This document shows, one piece after another, positions 1 through 6,907 of a stretch of DNA of 28,559 nt. The position numbers and the translations under genes are program-made. This stretch comes from Phycisphaerales bacterium UBA2218 (GTDB taxonomy: Bacteria; Planctomycetota; Phycisphaerae; Sedimentisphaerales; Anaerobacaceae). Numbering within the stretch: the first letter of the stretch is position 1; each line of letters opens with the position of its first letter. Below the pieces are notes generated by a model. That model searched no databases and was not told the DNA's origin. It saw only the letters and a program-made list of their open reading frames with translations. Location of the stretch: the NCBI GenBank assembly GCA_002327785.1, contig DCUI01000292.1, forward strand, positions 1 to 28,559, written 5' to 3'.

Positions 1-118
1 CACCCACAAATCACTCAAGAGAGCCTTTTTTTCTGAGTGGCCACTGTTGTTCCGGGCCGACAGGATATAAAATGGCGTTACGGTTGTTGCCACGAGAACG
101 CGAAAGGGAGGAACCACT

Positions 119-1243
119 ATGAAGGTTCATATGATTGTAGAGCTGGCTGTGGTCCTGGGGCTCGGTCTGGGATCGTGGGCGTGCGCACAGGCGCCCAATG
201 ACATTCGCGAGCTTAGACTTGGCGACTGGGAGCCGCGCTCGATGCTGAAAACGAAACAGAGCGTGGTCGAAAAGCCCGCGTATCCCGTCGTCGATGTACA
301 CAATCACCTGGGCGGAGGCGCCGACCGTCTCACGCCTGATCGCGTCAAGCACTATTTGGCCGAGATGGACGCTGCCGGCGTTCGCACCGTCGTCAATCTC
401 GACGGCCAATGGGGCCAGAGGCTGAAAGAAACGCTGGCCGCGCTGGACGAGGCGCATCCGGGCCGTTTCTTAACGTTTGCCCTGCTGGATTTCCGGGGCA
501 TCGACGACAAGGATTGGGGGCAGCGCGAGGCCAAACGACTGGAAGAAAGCTTCCGGGCCGGTGCGAAGGGACTGAAATTCCATAAGTCACTCGGGTTGTC
601 CTACCGCTATCAGAACGGCAAGCTCATGCCGGTCGACGATCCGAAGTTAGACCCGGTCTGGGAGATGTGTGCCAAGCATCAGCGGCCGGTGATGATTCAC
701 ACCTCCGACCCGGCCGCCTTCTTCACACCGCTGGACCGTTTCAACGAGCGCTGGCACGAGTTGAACGCCCATCCGAACTGGCTGTTCCATGGCGAGCAGT
801 TCCCCTCTCGCGACGAACTCCTCATGCAGCGCAATCGGGCTATTGCCAGACACCCGAACACCACGTTTATCTGCGCTCATTTTGGCAACAATCCCGAGGA
901 TGTGGCCACCGTTGGCACGTGGCTGGACCGGTATCCCAACATGTACATCGACATTGACGCGCGGATTTCGGAATTGGGCCGGCAGCCCTACACGACACGG
1001 AGGTTCATCCTGAAATATCAGGACCGCATCATGTTCGGCACGGATACCACTCCCGACCGTGATGCCTATCGGATGTACTATCGGTTCCTGGAAACCGACG
1101 ATGAGTACTTCGATTGCGCCGGTGGACACCACCGCCAGGGCTTCTGGATGATCTACGGGGTGTTCCTGCCGAACGAGGTGTTGGAGAAGCTCTATCACAA
1201 GAACGCTGAACGGCTCCTCTTCGGCCTGCGGACGGCCTCGTGA
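119..1243 (+). CDS. Exported amidohydrolase-family (Amidohydro_2-like) metal-dependent hydrolase
   Basis: The protein has 374 residues. A hydrophobic N-terminus (about 5-24, ending ACAQA) looks like a Sec signal peptide, so it probably acts outside the cytoplasm. The amidohydrolase TIM-barrel pattern follows: VDVHNHLGG (H61, H63), a lysine/histidine strand GLKFHK, MIHTSDP, FICAHFGNN and finally FGTDTTPDRD, whose Asp is the expected late metal/catalytic residue. Family members hydrolyse or decarboxylate small carboxylated or cyclic substrates; the substrate here cannot be read from the sequence. The ATG start is set by an AAAGGGAGGA ribosome site six bases upstream. No partner enzyme is adjacent: the next intact gene is trpS, 350 bases on. 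Planctomycetes often carry such exported hydrolases in carbohydrate or aromatic loci, but that context is not seen here. Confidence 0.85.
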   Translation: MKVHMIVELAVVLGLGLGSWACAQAPNDIRELRLGDWEPRSMLKTKQSVVEKPAYPVVDVHNHLGGGADRLTPDRVKHYLAEMDAAGVRTVVNLDGQWGQRLKETLAALDEAHPGRFLTFALLDFRGIDDKDWGQREAKRLEESFRAGAKGLKFHKSLGLSYRYQNGKLMPVDDPKLDPVWEMCAKHQRPVMIHTSDPAAFFTPLDRFNERWHELNAHPNWLFHGEQFPSRDELLMQRNRAIARHPNTTFICAHFGNNPEDVATVGTWLDRYPNMYIDIDARISELGRQPYTTRRFILKYQDRIMFGTDTTPDRDAYRMYYRFLETDDEYFDCAGGHHRQGFWMIYGVFLPNEVLEKLYHKNAERLLFGLRTAS

Positions 1244-1258
1244 GAGCCGGCGGCTAAA

Positions 1259-1438
1259 GTGTTGCACATCCGGCAGATGGACGATTTCGCCGTCGGCAGC
1301 GGCGCCGCGCCCGCCTGGGAAAAAGCCGCCTGGAAAGGGCTGAGTTCACCGCGAATGCTCTTGGAAAAGAGGGTATGTGGGACAGGGGCGGCAGGACGCA
1401 AGTGGCCTGGTCCTGTGAAGGCCAACTCGTTGGAGTAG
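1259..1438 (+). pseudogene. Possible remnant of a CBM9/DOMON-like sugar-binding protein N-terminus
   Basis: A 59-codon reading frame begins GTG-TTG and encodes HIRQMDDFAVGSGAAPAW, followed by a Trp/Leu segment (EKAAWKGL). This resembles, from memory, the first strand of CBM9-like domains in planctomycete proteins (pattern R-x-D-x-F-x-V-x-G-x-G-x-x-P-A-W). It then loses resemblance and stops at TAG, far short of a normal domain of about 200 residues. There is no ribosome site. I read it as a 5' fragment left by a deletion, possibly once paired with the upstream hydrolase. Chance similarity is not excluded. Confidence 0.3.
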
Positions 1439-1593
1439 TGGCCGCCCATGACGAGCGCCCTATGGGATTTCAGTCGATCATGCCTCTTGCGGGTACGGGC
1501 AAATCACTTGACAGAGCCACCCACCTCCGGTATCCTCACAAAGTTGATTTTATCCCAGTTGTTCCTGGTTCTCGTTTGGTTTTGGAGGCTGCA
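1439..1593 (+). other. trpS upstream region (no gene)
   Basis: The gap between the hydrolase (ends 1243) and trpS holds the possible gene remnant at 1259-1438 and then this noncoding leader with the trpS promoter. An in-frame extension of trpS back to an ATG at 1375 exists, but it has no TrpS-like sequence and runs through the promoter, so it is not coding. Confidence 0.6.
1509..1537 (+). promoter_or_regulatory. Sigma70-type promoter for the trpS operon
   Basis: TTGACA at 1509-1514, a 17-base spacer, then TATCCT at 1532-1537. The -35 is perfect and the -10 matches TATAAT at four of six positions. It lies 57 bases upstream of the trpS TTG start and probably drives the whole trpS-to-nfnB run. 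Confidence 0.65.
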
Positions 1594-2565
1594 TTGAGAG
1601 TTCTTTCGGGCATTCAGCCGTCAGGCCGGCTGCATATTGGCAACTACTTCGGCGCCATGCGGCAACACCTGCGTCTACAGGCCGAGCACGAATCCTACTA
1701 TTTCATCGCGGATTACCACGCGCTGACCAGCAATCCGTCGCCGCAGGCGATTGCGCAGCACACCATCGACGTGGCGATGGACTACCTCGCCCTCGGTCTC
1801 GATACCGAAAAGACCGTGTTCTGGCGGCAGTCCGACGTGCCCGAGGTGACCGAGCTGACGTGGCTGCTGTCCTGCGTGACCCCGATGGGCCTGCTGCAAA
1901 AGTGCGTCAGCTACAAGGACAAGATCGCCCAGGGCCTGAGCCCCAACCATGGGCTCTTTGCCTACCCGGTCCTGCAGGCGGCTGATATCCTCATTTTCCA
2001 ATCGAATCTCGTGCCGGTGGGGGCCGATCAGAAACAGCATATCGAGGTGACTCGCGACATCGCCCTGCGATTTAACAACGCCTATGGCGAGGTCTTCACG
2101 GTCCCGGAGGATTATATCATCGAATCGGTAGCCGTCGTTCCGGGCGTGGACGGCCGTAAGATGAGCAAGAGCTATGGCAACACGATCGAGATCTTCGAGC
2201 CCGAGAAAAGCATGAAGAGCAAGATCATGAAGATTGTAACCGACTCGACACCGGTCGAGTCGCCCAAAGACCCCGACAAGTGCAACGTCTTTGCCCTGCT
2301 CAAGCTCGTTGCCTCGGCGGAGGAATTGGCTCAATGGGAGCAACGCTACCGGGCCGGCGGTATGGGATATGGCGAGGCCAAGAAACGTCTGGCCGAGTTG
2401 ATGATCGAGTATTTCAAGCCCTTCCGCCAAAAGCGAACCGAGCTTGAGAACAACATGGATATTGTCGACGCCTTGCTTGGAAAAGGGGCCCAGCGGGCGC
2501 GGGCAGCGGCCTCGCCGACGCTCCTGAAGGCTCGCGAGGCGGTAGGTCTGGGAGCCAAACGATGA
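1594..2565 (+). CDS. trpS: Tryptophanyl-tRNA synthetase
   Basis: Class Ic aminoacyl-tRNA synthetase that charges tRNA-Trp in the cytoplasm. From the chosen start it has 323 residues, the normal length. It begins RVLSGIQPSGRLHIGNYFGA, with the HIGN signature at 14-17, the conserved GADQKQHIEVTRDIA segment near 143-157 and the KMSKS loop at 189-193. The TTG at 1594 is chosen because GGAGG lies five bases upstream (1584-1588) and homologues start exactly here; the longer ATG-initiated frame runs through the promoter. The stop codon overlaps the ATG of the next gene (ATGA), implying translational coupling. Confidence 0.97.
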   Translation: MRVLSGIQPSGRLHIGNYFGAMRQHLRLQAEHESYYFIADYHALTSNPSPQAIAQHTIDVAMDYLALGLDTEKTVFWRQSDVPEVTELTWLLSCVTPMGLLQKCVSYKDKIAQGLSPNHGLFAYPVLQAADILIFQSNLVPVGADQKQHIEVTRDIALRFNNAYGEVFTVPEDYIIESVAVVPGVDGRKMSKSYGNTIEIFEPEKSMKSKIMKIVTDSTPVESPKDPDKCNVFALLKLVASAEELAQWEQRYRAGGMGYGEAKKRLAELMIEYFKPFRQKRTELENNMDIVDALLGKGAQRARAAASPTLLKAREAVGLGAKR

Positions 2566-2846
2566 GCGAGAAACTCGTTACCGTCGCACGGTACACCGAC
2601 TCCATGGAAGCGGATCTGGCCCGGCAGATGCTCGAAGATGAAGGCATCAAGGCATTCGTCATGGGCATGAACTTCGGCAACGTTTATTCCGGCGTGCCGG
2701 CGGTTGTCGATATTCAACTGCAGACGCCTGAAAGCCAGGCCGAAGAGGCTAGGGAGATCCTCGATGACGCCAGGGAACCGGCGGACGCCCAGGCCGGAGA
2801 GCTTGAAGACGAGGACTGGGACGAGGACGACGAGGAGCAGGAGTAG
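2562..2846 (+). CDS. DUF2007-type small protein
   Basis: The protein has 94 residues. The first 70 fit the DUF2007 fold (a ferredoxin-like alpha/beta domain sometimes named putative signal-transducing protein): VTVARYTDSMEADLARQMLE, then EGIKAFVMG, then a strand with VDIQLQ and a helix EEAREILDD. The last 20 residues are almost all Asp/Glu, a tail common in planctomycete versions. The start overlaps the trpS stop by four bases. The function of the family is not established. Its place between trpS and scpA suggests co-transcription rather than a shared pathway. Confidence 0.85.
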   Translation: MSEKLVTVARYTDSMEADLARQMLEDEGIKAFVMGMNFGNVYSGVPAVVDIQLQTPESQAEEAREILDDAREPADAQAGELEDEDWDEDDEEQE

Positions 2847-2849
2847 CCT

Positions 2850-3791
2850 TTGGCTGATTACCGCGTCAATCTCGACATCTTCGCCGGCCCGCTCGACCTG
2901 CTGCTGTACCTGGTCCGCAAGGAAGAAGTCGATATCTACGATATCCCCATCGCCAAGATCACGGACCAATACCTGCAGTACGTCGAACTCATCAAGCAAT
3001 TCGACATCGATCTGGCGGGGGATTTTCTGGTCATGGCCGCAACGCTGATGGAAATCAAGTCGGCCATGCTCCTGCCGAGGGAAGAGCTGGAACAGGCGGG
3101 TCAGGACAATACCGGCGACCCACGGGCCGAGCTGATCCGCCAGCTTCTGGAGTACAAAAGGTTCAAAGACGCCGCGAACCTGCTCAATGCCGCTGCCGAG
3201 CGGCACCAGGAACGGTTCTGCCGGCCGACCAGCCTCATCGAGCGACTGGTTCCGAACGCCGAACCCGAGATCGATATGGATCAGGTCAGTATTTGGGATC
3301 TGCTCGAGGCCTTCGATGCGATCTGCAAGGCCACCGGGACCAGCACCTACACCGGCCACATCCGGGACGACACCCCGATCGACCTGTACCAGATCGAAAT
3401 CCTCCACCGGCTCCAGACGGAAGGCCCCTTGACCTTTGAACGCATCTTCGAGGCGAGACCCAACCGCCTGGTGATGGTCGGGGTATTCCTGGCCATGCTC
3501 GAACTGATCCGCGACAAGCTCATCTGGGCGGAACAGGCTGAGTCGTCCTCCCAGATCTACGTGCGGGCCCTGACTGATGAGCCGGCCGAGGAGGCGGTGC
3601 GGCGGGCCATTATGGCCGTCGGAGAGGAGGAAAGCACGCCGCCGGCGCCCCAAGCCGCCCATACGCCTCCCATCCCCATCGTCGAACTGCCGGCCAAGTC
3701 GAACAGAGGGACGGAATTGTCGGAAGAGCAGATGGGCGAAGAAGACGATTCAGCCCTGGCGGATGATGACTTCGTATTTGACGAACCCTGA
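2850..3791 (+). CDS. scpA: Segregation and condensation protein A
   Basis: ScpA is the kleisin subunit that bridges the SMC heads and binds ScpB in the bacterial condensin complex. The N-terminus YRVNLDIFAGPLDLLLYLVR and the helix FLVMAATLMEIKSAMLLP are diagnostic of ScpA. A second conserved block (TFERIFEA, VGVFLAMLELIR) forms the C-terminal winged helix near residues 190-225. At 313 residues it is longer than typical (about 250); the extra part is a Pro/Glu/Asp-rich tail from about residue 250. The start is TTG at 2850, three bases after the previous stop, with GGAG six bases upstream; no ATG is near. No scpB is seen in the window. Confidence 0.95.
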   Translation: MADYRVNLDIFAGPLDLLLYLVRKEEVDIYDIPIAKITDQYLQYVELIKQFDIDLAGDFLVMAATLMEIKSAMLLPREELEQAGQDNTGDPRAELIRQLLEYKRFKDAANLLNAAAERHQERFCRPTSLIERLVPNAEPEIDMDQVSIWDLLEAFDAICKATGTSTYTGHIRDDTPIDLYQIEILHRLQTEGPLTFERIFEARPNRLVMVGVFLAMLELIRDKLIWAEQAESSSQIYVRALTDEPAEEAVRRAIMAVGEEESTPPAPQAAHTPPIPIVELPAKSNRGTELSEEQMGEEDDSALADDDFVFDEP

Positions 3792-3810
3792 ACATGGAAA
3801 GGATGATCTC

Positions 3811-4137
3811 ATGGCAGGCAACATAATTGAGTTGTCGGACGCCAGTTTCGACGAAACGGTGCATAGCTCAACCGTGCCGGTTCTCGTGGACTTCTGGGCT
3901 CCGTGGTGCGGGCCCTGCAGGATGCTGGCGCCGATCATCGAGCAGGTCGCAAATGACTTTGCGGACAAGGCCAAGGTGTGCAAACTCAACACGGACGACG
4001 CTCGGGATACCGCCGTCGAGTTCGGCATCAGCGCGATCCCTACGGTGATCCTGTTCAAAGACGGACAGATACAGAAGAAATGGGTTGGTCTGACCAGCAA
4101 AAAGGATATCAGCGAAGCCATCAACAAGCTGCTGTGA
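3811..4137 (+). CDS. trxA: Thioredoxin
   Basis: A 108-residue thioredoxin with VLVDFWAPWCGPC (redox cysteines 33 and 36), the cis-proline segment SAIPTVILFKDGQ and the expected C-terminal helix. It reduces protein disulfides in the cytoplasm. The reading frame extends further upstream inside scpA, but ATG 3811 matches family length and has AAAGGA seven bases before it. It lies 19 bases after scpA and 6 bases before nfnA, so it is clearly in the operon. No thioredoxin reductase is adjacent; the nfnAB genes that follow are a flavin/Fe-S enzyme, not TrxB. Confidence 0.97.
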   Translation: MAGNIIELSDASFDETVHSSTVPVLVDFWAPWCGPCRMLAPIIEQVANDFADKAKVCKLNTDDARDTAVEFGISAIPTVILFKDGQIQKKWVGLTSKKDISEAINKLL

Positions 4138-4143
4138 GGTGGA

Positions 4144-4998
4144 ATGCCGCATAAAATCGTAAGCAAAAGGCAAATAGGGGAAGAGGTTTTCTGGGCCGAG
4201 GTTGAGGCTCCACTGGTTGCACGGGCCCGCAAACCCGGCCAGTTCATCATTCTTAGTATCGACAGCGGTTATTCCGAGCGGATTCCGTTGACCATCGCGG
4301 GAGCCAGCGCGGACAAGGGCACGATCGAGTTGATCTGGCAGCGCGTGGGCAAAACCACCGCAGAGTTGGCCGGCCTGAATGAAGGCGACGAAATCGCCAA
4401 CATCGCCGGGCCGCTCGGCACGCCGACGCGTATCGATCAGTTCGGCACGGTGGTCTGTGTCGGTGGCGGGATCGGCAACGCCCCTTTGCTGCCCATCGCC
4501 ACCGCGCTCAAGCAGGCTGGCAACCGGGTCATCGCCATTCTCGGGGCCAGGGACAAGAGCCGAATGATCCTGGAGGACCGCTTCGCCGAGATCAGCGACG
4601 AGCTGATCGTATGCACCGACGACGGGTCCCACGGGCGCAGGGCCCTCGTCACCGAGCCGCTCAAGGAGGTCTGCGGTCACGATCCCAAGCCCGGCCATGC
4701 ATTCGTCATCGGTCCCACGCCCATGATGAAGTTCTGTTGCGAGGTGACGCGTCAGTTCGCCGTGCCGACGCAGGTCTCACTCAACACGATCATGATCGAC
4801 GGGACCGGCATGTGCGGCGGCTGTCGCGTCGAGGTGGACGGCAAGGCCAGGTTCGTCTGCGTGGACGGCCCGGAGTTCGACGGCCACAAGGTCAATTTCG
4901 ACCTGATAATCAAACGCCTGAACGCGTACAAGAAACAGGAACAGCAGGCCTACGAGCAGTACAGGCAGCATCGATGTAAGATCGGCCTGGATGGATGA
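4144..4998 (+). CDS. nfnA: Ferredoxin-NADP+ oxidoreductase small subunit (NfnA/SudB-like)
   Basis: The protein has 284 residues and a PyrK/ferredoxin-reductase fold: an FAD domain with RIPLTIAG (46-53), an NAD(P) domain with CVGGGIGNAPLLPIA (105-119), and a C-terminal [2Fe-2S] site with Cys224, Cys227 and Cys239. Asp219 lies just before, where T. maritima NfnA is remembered to use an aspartate as the fourth ligand. With NfnB it would form the NADH-dependent reduced ferredoxin:NADP+ oxidoreductase, a flavin-based electron-bifurcating transhydrogenase of anaerobes; older annotations call it sulfide dehydrogenase. The start ATG has GAGGTGG just upstream. The partner gene lies 93 bases downstream, separated by a palindromic repeat. 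Confidence 0.9.
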   Translation: MPHKIVSKRQIGEEVFWAEVEAPLVARARKPGQFIILSIDSGYSERIPLTIAGASADKGTIELIWQRVGKTTAELAGLNEGDEIANIAGPLGTPTRIDQFGTVVCVGGGIGNAPLLPIATALKQAGNRVIAILGARDKSRMILEDRFAEISDELIVCTDDGSHGRRALVTEPLKEVCGHDPKPGHAFVIGPTPMMKFCCEVTRQFAVPTQVSLNTIMIDGTGMCGGCRVEVDGKARFVCVDGPEFDGHKVNFDLIIKRLNAYKKQEQQAYEQYRQHRCKIGLDG

Positions 4999-5007
4999 GC
5001 GGCAGCG

Positions 5008-5079
5008 GTAGGGTGGGCTATGCCCACCGGGTTCCCCGAAGTAACAGAAACCCACAACGGTGGGCACAGCCCACCCTAC
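5008..5079. repeat. REP-like palindromic repeat between nfnA and nfnB
   Basis: Two 21-base arms at 5008-5028 and 5059-5079 are reverse complements with one mismatch, separated by 30 bases. Each arm is itself a palindrome of the GGTGGGC..GCCCACC type. Repeats of this kind are scattered through many bacterial genomes and resemble REP/BIME elements mobilised by RAYT transposases. It starts 10 bases after the nfnA stop and ends 12 bases before the proposed nfnB start. Confidence 0.85.
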
Positions 5080-5091
5080 GGAAATCGTCAC

Positions 5092-6681
5092 GTGACAAAG
5101 CAAGGAACAAAACATTTGCTGCAGGAGTTGTTACGGAAGCAGGATACCGGCGGGTTGAAGGCCAAAGATCGCCTGGCGATTCCGCCGCAGGAGATGCCCC
5201 AGCAGGACCCGGCCGTCCGCCGGGCCAACGTCAATGAAGTGGCGCTAGGTTATACCGAAGAGCAGGCCCGGCTCGAAGCGATGCGCTGTCTCCAATGCCG
5301 CAACGCTCCGTGCGTGGAGGGCTGCCCTGTCCGCATCAAGATCCGCGAGTTCGTAGGGGCCATCGCACAGGGGAATTACCACCAGGCCCTGGAGATCATC
5401 AGGGAGAATTCCCTGCTGCCGGCAGTGTGCGGCCGGGTCTGCCCGCAGGAGGTCCAGTGCCAGGAGAAGTGTACCGTTGGGCTGAGCCTCAAGGACGTCT
5501 CGAAAGCTGTCTCCATTGGCCGGCTCGAACGATTCGTCGCCGACTGGAGCAGCGAGGCAGTCCAACATGACCAAGGCGTGCCAGGTGGCGAGGGTGTCTG
5601 GCCCTCGAATCGCGGGCAGGATGCCCGCGACACGCGATGGCGGGATGCCTTCGCCACAGCGGTGCCCTGTGTGGCCCCCGCCACGGGCAGGAAGGTCGCG
5701 ATCATCGGGTCTGGGCCGGGGGGCATCGTCGCTGCCGCCGACGCGCGCAGGGCGGGGCATGATGTGACTATCTTCGAGGCCTTCCACAAACCGGGCGGGG
5801 TCATGGTCTACGGCATCCCGGAATTCAGGCTGCCCAAGGCTATCGTCCGGGAGGAGATTCAGACGCTCAAGAAGATGGGCGTCAAGATCGTCACGAATTT
5901 CATCGTGGGCAGGACACGGACCATCGAGCAACTCATGAAGGAAGACGGTTTCGACGCCGTCTATATCGGCGTCGGGGCCGGCTTGCCCAGCTTCATGGAC
6001 ATCGAGGGCGAATCGCTCATCGGCGTCTACAGCGCCAATGAATACCTGACGCGGGCCAACTTGATGAAGGCCTATGATTTCGGCAAAGGGGCCGACACGC
6101 CCATCGCGAAATCGAAGAAAGTTGCCGTCATCGGGGGCGGCAACGTCGCGATGGACTCGGCCCGAACTGCCGTCCGGCTGGGGGCCGAGACGGTCTATCT
6201 CATCTACCGCCGGACCGAGAAGGAAATGCCCGCCCGCGTGGAGGAAGTCCACCACGCCAAGGAAGAAGGGGTCGAGTTCCGCCTGCTCCAGAACCCCAAG
6301 CGAATCCTGGGCGATGCCGGGGGCAGCGTGACCGCCATCGAATGCCTCCGCTACGAGCTGGGCGAGCCGGACGCCTCCGGCCGACGACGCCCCGTCGCGA
6401 TCCCGGGCTCGGAGTTCCAGATCGAGGTCGATACCGTCATCATCGCCATCGGCAACCTGGCGAACCCGTTGATCCGCCAGACCACGCCGGGCCTGGAGTT
6501 CAACAAGTGGGGCAATCTCGTGGTCGATGAGCACTGCCGGACTTCGATGCCGGGCGTCTTCGCCGGCGGCGACATCGTCCTCGGGGCCGCCACGGTGATC
6601 CTGGCTATGGGCCAGGGCCGAATCGCCGCCGCCGCCATGAACAAGTACCTCGCCGAGAAGCAAGACGAAAGAAACACATGA
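5092..6681 (+). CDS. nfnB: NADPH-dependent Fe-S flavoprotein, NfnB/GltD-like large subunit
   Basis: From the GTG chosen, 529 residues. The N-terminal Fer4_20 domain has two cysteine sets for [4Fe-4S] clusters (66, 69, 74, 78 and 113, 117, 123, 127). Next come the FAD site VAIIGSGPGG (about 202-211), the NADPH site VIGGGNVAMDSARTA and the C-terminal FAD contact GVFAGGDIVLG. It pairs with NfnA as the bifurcating transhydrogenase; the same fold is the small subunit of glutamate synthase, but the nfnA neighbour favours NfnB. The ATG at 5020 is rejected because its first 24 codons are the palindromic repeat; GTG 5092 is the first plausible start, with only a weak GGAAA site. About 40 extra residues (155-197), encoded by repeat-like DNA, separate the Fe-S and FAD domains. 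Confidence 0.88.
   Translation: MTKQGTKHLLQELLRKQDTGGLKAKDRLAIPPQEMPQQDPAVRRANVNEVALGYTEEQARLEAMRCLQCRNAPCVEGCPVRIKIREFVGAIAQGNYHQALEIIRENSLLPAVCGRVCPQEVQCQEKCTVGLSLKDVSKAVSIGRLERFVADWSSEAVQHDQGVPGGEGVWPSNRGQDARDTRWRDAFATAVPCVAPATGRKVAIIGSGPGGIVAAADARRAGHDVTIFEAFHKPGGVMVYGIPEFRLPKAIVREEIQTLKKMGVKIVTNFIVGRTRTIEQLMKEDGFDAVYIGVGAGLPSFMDIEGESLIGVYSANEYLTRANLMKAYDFGKGADTPIAKSKKVAVIGGGNVAMDSARTAVRLGAETVYLIYRRTEKEMPARVEEVHHAKEEGVEFRLLQNPKRILGDAGGSVTAIECLRYELGEPDASGRRRPVAIPGSEFQIEVDTVIIAIGNLANPLIRQTTPGLEFNKWGNLVVDEHCRTSMPGVFAGGDIVLGAATVILAMGQGRIAAAAMNKYLAEKQDERNT
5585..5655. repeat. Palindromic repeat inserted in frame in nfnB
   Basis: Successive stem sequences are packed inside the coding region: CGAGGG/CCCTCG at 5589-5594 and 5602-5607, then two 9-base arms at 5610-5618 and 5622-5630 with a three-base loop, then a partial copy (GGCGGGATGCC) near 5640. 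The segment encodes low-complexity residues without NfnB similarity. The exact borders are approximate. Confidence 0.6.
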
Positions 6682-6796
6682 TGCCGAACTCCGATGAGAG
6701 ATTGCGCACCTCGTGGTCTCCCGTTGCGTCGCCCGGCAGGAACCCGTTGGAAAGCAGGACGCTACGGCATCGAGAACGATGGCCGACGGTTGTGCC

Positions 6797-6825
6797 TTGA
6801 CGTGCCCCCGGTCGCGTCATAAAAT
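6797..6825 (+). promoter_or_regulatory. Sigma70-type promoter for the dapL operon
   Basis: TTGACG at 6797-6802, a 17-base spacer and TAAAAT at 6820-6825, each one mismatch from consensus. It lies 83 bases upstream of dapL in a 226-base gap that holds no other gene. Confidence 0.65.
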
Positions 6826-6907
6826 GCCCCCTTGATTCGACCTGAAACCACACTGCCGTGTTTCTCACACGATCAGCCAGAGCGGAAACCAGAAGGGTTA
6901 CGAAGTC

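Noticed and set aside
1..118. CACTCA/TGAGTG inverted pair around a T-run at 12-39
   Set aside because: The arms are only six bases and chance is likely; the upstream gene is not in the window, so a terminator cannot be judged.
1375..1593. 73-codon N-terminal extension of trpS
   Set aside because: It contains the promoter and has no TrpS similarity; the TTG at 1594 has an ideal ribosome site.
2346..3662. 438-codon minus-strand frame opposite trpS/DUF2007/scpA
   Set aside because: It crosses three real plus-strand genes and has no recognisable domain.
5245..6663. 472-codon minus-strand frame opposite nfnB
   Set aside because: Antisense shadow of nfnB with His/Asp/Leu-rich composition and no motif.
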